A DNA stretch of 64,000 nucleotides, taken from the NCBI GenBank assembly GCA_959347315.1, contig OY365809.1:8910588-8974587 (forward strand). The letters run 5' to 3'. Every line of letters starts with the position of its first letter. Within the stretch, counting starts at the first letter, position 1. Origin of the DNA: Bimastos eiseni. Its lineage: Eukaryota > Annelida > Clitellata > Crassiclitellata > Lumbricidae. A program made the translations under genes and the position numbers. Shown in pieces: positions 11,143-18,681 of the stretch. The notes beneath the pieces are model-generated. The model saw only the letters and a program-made list of their open reading frames with translations. It was not told the DNA's origin and searched no databases.

Positions 11143-11976
11143 CTATCCTCGATTACGCTTCAAGAACAATAGAATTATGACGAGGACGACAATGATAGAA
11201 AACAGACACACACAAAGAACAATCAGACTAGCCATTGCGTCAATTGAACCACCTCCAGATTCAGGAGTTGGAATGTTAGCCTGAGGAGCAGCAAACACAC
11301 GTTTATAGTGTGTCCGAACCGGTCCAGCTGGCTGACTGGCCACACGCCGAGTCATTCCATCCAAATAGTTCTCCCACACAAACCACACCATGTACAAGGA
11401 GTTCGGTTGTAAGGGAACATTGATGTAAGTACGAGCTACCAAGGTATCATCGCCGAGACCTTCATTCGCTTGGCCATCACCAATTACAAATTGACCCGAA
11501 TGAGAAACGATTACGCCGGTAACATAAAAAGGCAAGTTGATCAGCTGAGCACTTGATGCGTTTAACATCATATATTGTTGTTTAATACTCGAACGACTGT
11601 CTTGGAACAGAAATGTTGAGTCGGATTCAACAGCATCTTGAAAATAGTGTTTATCTGATTTGAGTTTTTCTATCACCACAAGACGTCTGGAAAATACGTG
11701 AGCACTTCGCTTTCTAGTAGACAAACGAACTATGAAACTCGTATCAAAAGTTTCTGAGATAACTGGAGTGGGCGGTCTTGGAGGAGGTGGGGGAGCAGTA
11801 AACAGCTCAATAGTATATGGCCCCAATAGGCTATCAGGGTTTTGTAACGTGACCGTTATTTTGTATCGTGTTGCAGAAAGAAGGTCACCAATATTGAAGA
11901 AACAACTTGTGGTACAATGTCTGGTAACCATCACTGGTGCAACACTTCGACTGTTGTCAAGATTGTCCACATTTAT
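11143..11976 (-). CDS. Copy 2 exon 5: FN3-like module, TM helix, stop
   Basis: The acceptor is CTTTTAG at 11977-11982. The exon starts INVDNLDNSRS, completes an FN3-like fold (SATRYKITVTLQNPD), passes a Pro-rich PPPPPRPPTPVISE linker and an RKRSAH motif, then the module with VIGDGQANEGL and MVWFVWENYLDG. The TM helix is followed by six residues and a TAG stop (11143-11145). The part from about 11316 upstream is almost identical to copy 3, but the stalk next to the membrane and the TM helix differ strongly. Confidence 0.8.
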   Translation of the reverse strand: MNVDNLDNSRSVAPVMVTRHCTTSCFFNIGDLLSATRYKITVTLQNPDSLLGPYTIELFTAPPPPPRPPTPVISETFDTSFIVRLSTRKRSAHVFSRRLVVIEKLKSDKHYFQDAVESDSTFLFQDSRSSIKQQYMMLNASSAQLINLPFYVTGVIVSHSGQFVIGDGQANEGLGDDTLVARTYINVPLQPNSLYMVWFVWENYLDGMTRRVASQPAGPVRTHYKRVFAAPQANIPTPESGGGSIDAMASLIVLCVCLFSIIVVLVIILLFLKRNRG

Positions 11977-14900
11977 CTAAAAGGCAACCGTAATTGAAAA
12001 TATATTCTTCATGCTTGGACCTAAATTATATAAAGACATGTTCTGGTGTCGGTGACAGTGAACAACAGCAGCTACAGAAAAAGTATTAATGAAAATTTAT
12101 GAAGTGTAGTCTAAAGCTAAGTGGTCCGGTAATAAGTTGTTAAAGCGTCATTCTATACTAATGATCCAATATAACCGAAACTTAATTTTGCCATCATATC
12201 AATCTCACGCACACTTAAAAGTATCCACGATTTATTGTAATAGGCCTGATAGAAATATTCCAAAAAATTATTGGTTAACCCGAACAGCAAAAATTCGATT
12301 TCAATAATTTTTCTCCAAGAACTGATGGGCGTGTCATTCTGGAATAGGGTTTAGGACACGCCAGAAAGTTTACGCTCAATGACAGTAAGAACGCATGATA
12401 TTATTAGTACACTCATGAAGTTTGCTAATGGTCCAATTCCTTTCTGCTTTTCTTGAGATTAGTCTCGTGACTTTAAGAAATTCCATATCAACTGGTTGTG
12501 CTCATTTCCCATTTTGTATAGTTCTGTTACTCAATTTACTCCACAGCCAAACTACTCCACATACCATTTGCCGTTGTCAGTTCACCTTGGTACTTCTAAA
12601 GAAGTCAAGCTCAGGTAGGACCATTGTTTTACTAACAAAGTGCAAAACTGAGAAATTTACGCTTGAACAATAGACCTATATTTATATATTTATATAAAAT
12701 GTGATCATCTAAAATGTCTCAGGTCACCATTTCCAGCTTGCGTTAGGCACATTTTCAAACACATGCTGCTAAGGGGGAGATCATCTATAACAAATGCAAT
12801 TATAACGAATCAAATCCACGAGGGTAAAATATAGACACAATGAAAACTATAGTCTCACCTCACAGCACCCTTCGGTTATGTAGTCCATATTAGGAACTTC
12901 TAGAATGACGTTGTGTTCTGTACGCGAATAAATCGATGGATTGGATTCATCGCTAGACTGTGAAGAAGATATCTCAACCGCATCAGCAATCACACCTGCA
13001 GGTGTACTTGCAGTCACACCTGCCGTCGTATCTGTATTCACACCTGCTGTGGTACCTGTAGTCGCACCTGCAGTCGTTGCTATAGTCACACCTGCTGTGG
13101 ACCCTGTAGTCGCACCTGCAGTCGTTGCTATAGTCACACCTGCTGTGGACCCTGTAATCGCACCAGCAGTCGTTGCTGTAGTCACACCTGCTGTGGTACC
13201 TATAGTCGCACCTGCAGTCGTGATTGTTGTCACATCTGCAGTCCCAGTTGTTGTTATACTTGTTGTGATATCTGCTGTCACACTTTTATCCGCACTTATC
13301 AACGCCAATGCTGCAACTGCAGGATTACCAATGACACCTGCACTCATTTCACCAGAAAGAAGAATATGGATTGGCATTGAGAGTGGCCCTGCATGGCCAG
13401 CATCATTGATGGCACGAACAGTGATGTTGATCGTGTAGTTTGTGTAATCAAAGTGCTGGATGAAGCTGACGTTGGCTGGCCACTCTTCACTGACCATCAA
13501 ATTGACGCAGGGATAACTACAAGCAATGAAGATCTCATGTCTGGCTATTCTGTTGCAGTTCATGCTTTCCAAAGATGGTGGCTGCAATTAAAATCACAAG
13601 AACAAGCAGTACATTAACCAGGACCAGTCAGTTATCATTCAGTTACGACTTACCTTTTCAAACTAAACTATGTGTGAAGCAGACGGTTTGAGAGCCTACC
13701 CAGACAGATAGCGTGGCTAGATGATGAATAACAATTTCACAGGTTTCATTTTGAAAACGCATTGACAATTTGGTGACTTTGCGAAATTCTGTGGGTCAGG
13801 CTTTTCTATATCATTTGCTGGTGTCTCATCTTCGAAACGATAAAACATGGTTTATAATTAATAGTGCCTTAACATCACACCGCTCTATATTATTTTTTAA
13901 AAATGTTATAACTCTTACCATCCACGTGAGTCGGATATAGGTCTGTTGACTTTCAATCATTTCAGCCGTGACATTTGTTGGGGGATCAGATGGTGCTAAA
14001 GACAGTAAATGGACGGACAAGAAAGTAATTTACATGTAATTTGCCCTTCAAAAATTCCTCTTTATCTTCTTCATTAAATTTGCTCATTTTGAGATGAAGA
14101 GAATAGAAACCGTTCCCGATGTATACACTGTGCAAGGTATTCTTTGGTATGTAGGCTCGTGATTATACATTTATTCTCTTAACGTTTACGAATAATTATG
14201 GTGCTCTATCATTAAATTTAAGATAAGTAGGCCTATTGTAAATAGCAATGTATAGCCTGGAAAAAAGAACGTCAAAAAGGGCACAAATAAGTATAGGGGT
14301 GAAGTAAAGATTCGCAATAATTAGGCCTACTTTTTGGATAATTGAAATTAGATTTTCAAGGCACAGACAGCAAAACTCTTAGCAAATAAAGGGTTGTGAA
14401 ATCTTTGTGAAGATTTATTGTTTAAGGGAAGAAAGCATATGAAGTCTGACTGGAGTAAGCATATGATGACTTAGCCAAGAAAGCATCTATTATGAAGAAT
14501 GCTTCATAGCGAAGAATATCTTAACAAGTTTACGACGTTCGTAAGTTCATTGGCTGTACTTGAGAAGCCAGTGTTGGTTGGCTCGACGCAAAAGTATTAG
14601 TGAATAAAACACTACAATGAAGAAATAAACTCAAAAGTGTCTCAGGCAGCAGCAAAAACATAATTTATAGTACTCGTTATGATTACAAACCACTACAGCT
14701 GGTGACAATCCATCTTGGTGACTCTGGTCCAGGCACAGAGGGCAGTGGTTTACCGCTGTCATCAATCACCAACTGTATTCGATACTTGTAAGCCGTGTTT
14801 GGCTTCAGGTTTACAACAGTGTAAGTAAACTCCATCAAAGCAGTTGAATCTTGTAGATTCACCACATCCTGCCAGTAATTAGTCACGTTGTCAAGCTGCT

Positions 14901-15621
14901 GAAGACTATGTGAGATGACATTGCCCACTCCAAGGCCTGTCTGTCCAGTTATCCATTTCGGCCAGGTTAGGGTTACCTGACTTTCCGTGGAGACGGTCAC
15001 GTCAGGGGGATTGACAAGAACAGGCAACACTAAAATATGCAATAGACAACATTTAGGCTATGCATTTACTTTAAAAGTACATCTAAGATGCATTTATGCA
15101 AAATCCAAGTTCTTACTAAACATTATTATTGTACTCGTAAATCTAGCCTCTGATTATACAGAATTCTTTTCATCGACCCCGCTTCTATTTAAGCAGAATT
15201 GATTAATCCTGCATCCATATGAAGTTCTGCCGCTAAAAAGTCATCGTAGGCGAAATTTCAGGCGGTGAAATGTCTGTAGACGAAGTATCGTAGACGAAAC
15301 GTATGTAGACGAAAAGTCTTTAGAGAAATTGTCCTGACACCTATTGTCACAATGGCGTTGTTAATTTGTATGTGTGTATGTCTCTGTGTCAGTCTGTGTG
15401 CGTGCGTGTGTGGTTGGTTATTACGATTGTTCTGTTTCCGTTCAAATGATACACATTTATCAACATTTGTTCATTGGCTATTATAAGCTGATTGCAAACG
15501 TTAGATTCTAGTGTGATAGCAAACTGTACGAACCACGAATCTGTGCTCTACACTGAGGAACCATAGGAAACGCCAAAGCGAAATGCATACACCACCACCA
15601 CCCGAATTGCGGCAATTCCAT
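11143..15621 (-). CDS. Copy 2 gene model: FN3 receptor with TM helix, no phosphatase (686 aa, 5 exons)
   Basis: The exons, 5' to 3' on the minus strand, are 15534-15621, 14691-15029, 13919-13995, 12859-13581 and 11143-11976. Their sum is 2061 bp with compatible phases (1, 1, 0, 0). The predicted protein has a signal peptide, FN3 domain 1, FN3 domain 2, a Thr-rich stalk of ten 8-residue repeats, a hybrid segment ending GCCE, an FN3-like half plus the membrane-proximal module of R2B-type RPTPs, a hydrophobic helix (MASLIVLCVCLFSIIVVLVI) and the short cytosolic end LKRNRG before a TAG stop. Copy 4 continues from the same place into phosphatase domains, so this is a truncated relative. It could act as a decoy, a co-receptor or an adhesion protein at the cell surface; none of these can be read from sequence. 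The EGF exon of copy 4 is absent, yet the splice phases still fit. No transcript evidence is available. Confidence 0.72.
11977..12858 (-). other. Copy 2 intron 4 (882 bp), near-identical to the copy 3 intron
   Basis: It has exactly the same length as 18682-19563. No difference was seen in roughly the half that follows the left exon, and about a dozen substitutions lie right of 12470. No gene is present. The small open frames here are not conserved in copies 1 or 4. Confidence 0.7.
12859..13581 (-). CDS. Copy 2 exon 4: FN3 domain 2 second half, Thr-rich repeat stalk, hybrid tail
   Basis: It starts PPSLESMNCNR straight after a TTGCAG acceptor and completes the FN3 begun in the 77-bp exon (WM|PPSLES is the classic FN3 strand B context). 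After GEMSAGVIGNPAVAAL it runs into ten 8-residue repeats of the type TTAGVTTA/TTAGATTG, likely an O-glycosylated stalk. The last about 25 residues (NVILEVPNMDYITEGCCE) match the end of copy 4 exon 6, not the end of copy 4 exon 5, so the exon looks like a fusion of two ancestral exons. It is 241 codons, phase 0-0, with donor GTGAGACT. Confidence 0.8.
12950..13220 (-). repeat. Coding minisatellite, 24-bp unit, 10 copies
   Basis: Each unit encodes eight residues, TTAG(V/A)TT(A/G). The antisense strand is also open across it (VTPAVVPVVAPAVV), which is a by-product of the repeat and not a gene. Confidence 0.85.
13919..13995 (-). CDS. Copy 2 exon 3: FN3 domain 2 first half (77 bp)
   Basis: It encodes PSDPPTNVTAEMIESQQTY up to LTWM. 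The acceptor is TCTTTAG and the donor is GTAAGAGT. It starts in phase 1 and ends in phase 0, joining W-M to PP of the next exon as expected inside an FN3 domain. Confidence 0.8.
13996..14690 (-). other. Copy 2 intron 2
   Basis: 695 bp of AT-rich sequence, without any recognisable exon or element. Confidence 0.5.
14691..15029 (-). CDS. Copy 2 exon 2: FN3 domain 1 (339 bp)
   Basis: It is a phase 1-1 exon with one whole FN3 domain (VNPPDVTVSTESQVTLTWPKW, then LKPNTAYKYRIQL). The donor GTTTGTAATC is the same in all four copies. Phase 1-1 symmetry explains how it can follow either an EGF exon (copy 4) or the signal exon directly (copies 2 and 3). Confidence 0.85.
15130..15350. repeat. Foldback-type repeat fragment with GTAGACGAAA array
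   Basis: Positions 15155-15235 carry foldback core units (TTTTCATCGACCCCGCTTCT). Positions 15236-15345 hold a run of short units around GTAGACGAAA. This looks like one arm plus core of a foldback element whose arms use a different short unit from the others in the window. Confidence 0.45.
15534..15621 (-). CDS. Copy 2 exon 1: signal peptide
   Basis: The ATG at 15621 opens MELPQFGWWWCMHFALAFPM, followed by VPQCRAQIR, a plausible secretory signal with cleavage near CRA|Q. The frame leaves one base (phase 1) at the conserved CGTG|GTTCGT donor, which joins to exon 2 as valine. Copies 3 and 4 have the same exon with the same phase. The exon is too short to appear as a long open frame. Confidence 0.65.
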
Positions 15622-15639
15622 GTAAACTGTAGTTTTAGT

Positions 15640-16260
15640 GATTAACCCAATCAACAAAGATAATACGAAAAACTTTGTATCGCACATTATTTGGCTCGCC
15701 TTCTTACAAAATCATCAACATCGGCGTATTTTTATTCCTAAACGCCAATTTGAAACAACCCAACATTTTACTTTATAAACTGTTATTTGTTGTTAGCTGT
15801 TCAGCAATCGGTATCTCCAAATGTCGTCACAATCAGACGTAGTCATAGATACATAGATGTCATAATCATAAGGCAAATAATTGTTGCAATAAACTGCCAT
15901 AAACTATGTAGCGCCACTATAGGCACACGTTGGCACAAATAACTTAAAATAATTACCGGTAGCAATACTGTTGAGACAATGGCATGAGTAACTTTAGTGT
16001 GATAATAAAGAGCGTTAGGGGCAATTACTATGGCTTTGCCACATGCAATGAATTTGGGACGATAAAACGATACTGTGTAAAAGTGATCGGAATTTGGAAT
16101 ACTAAAACGATAAATCGCCCGTCTTTCTGCAACTTCCTGTCGTTGCCATCTTTTTACACAATTTCTGTTGCAATAATTATCTTTCAACTACAGACAATTC
16201 ATGACATTGTGACAAAAGCCAGCAGTTTTCGGAATTTGGAATTTGGAAAAAATCCCTATT
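15640..16260 (-). promoter_or_regulatory. Conserved upstream block of copy 2
   Basis: It is homologous to 9130-9720, 25700-26400 and 52950-53590 and lies 5' of the signal exon. An acceptor-like CTACAG stands nine bases before the ATG, suggesting a 5' UTR intron. The minus-strand frames here are only partly shared between copies and are not called as genes. Confidence 0.4.
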
Positions 16261-16279
16261 GGTAAGACAGGCATCGCCC

Positions 16280-16404
16280 TGCGACTATAGAAACTCCTCC
16301 ACTGGTAGTATTCGGCCAGTGCCAGTCCGAAGCCTGAAGAAAGGAGGAGGGTGAGGCTAATATTCATTGTTACCACACAGTGTCGTTAAACTGCAACAAC
16401 CTCC
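16280..16404. mobile_element. Short insertion with 10-bp direct repeats
   Basis: The phrase GCGACTATAG occurs on both sides of about 110 bp that are missing from the matching places in copies 1, 3 and 4, so this is a small insertion with a target-site duplication. It creates a signal-peptide-like minus-strand frame that is not part of the gene. Confidence 0.5.
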
Positions 16405-16659
16405 ACCGCGACTATAGCACTCAAGTTGCACGCCAAAATAATGAGCTAGAAGAGTTAGTGATTACCTGATATTCTCGTGCATTGCAGAAAACATACATGT
16501 AGCCTACACAATGCTGTGTTCAACTATTGAGGAAAGAATTATTTCATCCGTGCATGCCAAGGTACGCGCAATCAATCGTGCATCTCAACCAGCGGCGCAT
16601 GATTTCTTTCATACCTTTGGAATAGAAATCGATTTATTCAGGCATCTTGACAAATGCGC

Positions 16660-16800
16660 AGTATTATAGAAGTAGATTGGTTATAACGGATTAGACGTAA
16701 ATATTATAAAGTGGATTAGATGAAAATGTACTGGATTGCACTAGATTGAAATATAGGTCCAATGGATTGGATTAGCTGATTGTCCTTAATGGAAATATAA
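16660..16800. repeat. Diverged GGAAATATACTGGATTGG-type satellite
   Basis: Same family as 10740-11060, with loose tandem units. Confidence 0.5.
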
Positions 16801-17559
16801 TTCATTTTATTGTAGTCAGTTGTCCGCAGATGGGATCTACCCGTCTGCCGTGTTAGATCGGATCACAAATATCTGTACATTCGGTGGGTTGGGTCTGCTG
16901 GGTCAGATTGGTTGGGGTTTCTAGCCCGGCCCCTTTCTGACCTCCTATATGCTCGAATATATAATTATATATGTATATTATTGCATATGTATATATGTGT
17001 ATATAAATATGTGCCTCGTTGTCGGTTTCGGGCCTGCATGCATTTATATATCCACATTGGATGGATCTTAATGTATACATTCATGCTTGCTTTCATAGAC
17101 ATACGAACACACACACACATATTTTCTGACTAGCAAAATAATTGTTTTAGTCATTCAACCTTGATTTGCCACCAGGGACCATCTCACTTCTATGTAACGG
17201 AAGGATGTCCCTGCCAGCGGAATAATAGTCATTTATGGGTTCTCTTCACAATTCAGCAACCAATCCACGTGCAGTAAACAAAGTGTGTTGTGAATAGATA
17301 TTTTGAAAATGTTTGAAATAATGAGGTTATTTTTAAATCGAATTGAATACTGCCATCCAATCTGCTTTCGAATATCCAAGCTTATCGAAATGCTGTCTAA
17401 TAACTAAACTATTGCATTCCTAGACAAATGATATAGTAATCAATAGACACTTAAGCCTATAGCAGGTTTCTCAACTGTAATCGTCTGACTACGGTTTAAG
17501 ACGGAAGCAGTCATCGATTAATGAATGTATCAGGATTAAAGCACAATGGAAGTTTTTAG

Positions 17560-17765
17560 ATTGGATTACATGGAAATATGCTGGGCTTAAAAAGATGAAA
17601 ATAAAGAAGATCAAATTAGATGAAAATATACTGCGTTGGAAGTTCAAATTGCTGGATTGGAATAATTGGAAATATACTGGATTGGATTATATGGAAACCA
17701 ACCGGATTGGATTTAATGGAAATATTCGGAACAGGATTAGATGAAAATATACTAGATTGGTTTGA
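17560..17765. repeat. Diverged GGAAATATACTGGATTGG-type satellite
   Basis: Same family as 10740-11060. It ends about 100 bp downstream of the copy 3 stop codon, as the block at 10740-11060 does for copy 2. Confidence 0.6.
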
Positions 17766-17800
17766 ACGGCATGTCTAGTAAGAAAATAAAGAGTTGCATT

Positions 17801-17806
17801 TTTATT
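17801..17806 (-). terminator. Candidate poly(A) signal of copy 3
   Basis: AATAAA on the minus strand, 57 bases beyond the stop codon at 17863. It fits a very short 3' UTR. No exact AATAAA was seen at the same distance in copy 2. Confidence 0.4.
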
Positions 17807-17862
17807 GTTTTGTTTTCGAGTACACTATTCTCATCGACCTTGATCAGAGATCCTCGAATCGG

Positions 17863-18681
17863 CTACAAGGACAACAGAATAACGACGAGCAGGACAATAA
17901 TGCAGACCATCATCAACATACAAAAAACAATCAGACTAATCAACGCAGCACTTAAGCCACCTGCAGGAGTACCTGATGTAGTAGTAATAGCAGCAGAAAA
18001 CACTCTGTTAGAGTGTGTCCGAACCGGTCCAGCTGCCTGACTGGCCACACGCCGAGTCATTCCATCCAAATAGTTCTCCCACACAAACCACACCATGTAC
18101 AAGGAGTTCGGTTGTAAGGGAACATTGATGTAAGTACGAGCTACCAATGTATCATCGCCGAGACCTTCATACGCTTGGCCATCACCAATTACAAATTGAC
18201 CCGAATGAGAATCGATTACGCCGGTAACATAAAAAGGCAAGTTGATCAGCTGAGCACTTGATGCGTTTAACATCATATATTGTTGTTTAATACTCGAACG
18301 ACTGTCTTGGAACAGAAATGTTGAGTCGGATTCAACAGCATCTTGAAAATAGTGTTTATCTGATTTGAGTTTTTCTATCACCACAAGACGTCTGGAAAAT
18401 ACGTGAGCACTTCGCTTTCTAGTAGACAAACGAACTATGAAACTCGTATCAAAAGTTTCTGAGATAACTGGAGTGGGCGGTCTTGGAGGAGGTGGGGGAG
18501 CAGTAAACAGCTCAATAGTATATGGCCCCAATAGGCTATCAGGGTTTTGTAACGTGACCGTTATTTTGTATCGTGTTGCAGAAAGAAGGTCACCAATATT
18601 GAAGAAACAACTTGTGGTACAATGTCTGGTAACCATCACTGGTGCAACACTTCGACTGTTGTCAAGATTGTCCACATTTAT
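17863..18681 (-). CDS. Copy 3 exon 5: FN3-like module, TM helix, stop
   Basis: From the acceptor at 18682-18683 to about 18021 it is nearly identical to copy 2 (one visible change is VIDSHSG for VIVSHSG). Beyond that, the stalk (VFSAAITTTSGTPAGG) and TM helix differ. After the TAG stop the frame goes on for some codons that still align with copies 2 and 4 (GSLIKVDE against SRLTKVEI in copy 4), the trace of a lost cytosolic part. Confidence 0.8.
   Translation of the reverse strand: MNVDNLDNSRSVAPVMVTRHCTTSCFFNIGDLLSATRYKITVTLQNPDSLLGPYTIELFTAPPPPPRPPTPVISETFDTSFIVRLSTRKRSAHVFSRRLVVIEKLKSDKHYFQDAVESDSTFLFQDSRSSIKQQYMMLNASSAQLINLPFYVTGVIDSHSGQFVIGDGQAYEGLGDDTLVARTYINVPLQPNSLYMVWFVWENYLDGMTRRVASQAAGPVRTHSNRVFSAAITTTSGTPAGGLSAALISLIVFCMLMMVCIIVLLVVILLSL

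Larger units (their letters stand above)
16405..17862. other. Spacer between copies 2 and 3
   Basis: It contains two blocks of the GGAAATATACTGGATTGG-type satellite (16660-16800 and 17560-17765). In between is AT-rich DNA with ATATGTATAT-type simple sequence near 16960-17010. No gene is seen. Confidence 0.6.

Noticed and set aside
12941..13438. Plus-strand frame of Val/Ala/Pro repeats (and its twin at 19646-20137)
   Set aside because: It is the antisense of the Thr-rich coding minisatellite; the 24-bp repeat has no stops on either strand.
15843..16187. Minus-strand 114-codon frame with RQRQEVAERR
   Set aside because: The motif recurs in the copy 3 block (26178-26411) because the DNA is homologous, but start, length and the rest of the frame differ. 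It is more likely UTR or promoter sequence.
16188..16376. Minus-strand frame MVTMNISLTLLLSSGFGLAL, which looks like a signal peptide for copy 2
   Set aside because: It lies within a small insertion flanked by GCGACTATAG that copies 1, 3 and 4 lack. The real signal exon is at 15534-15621.
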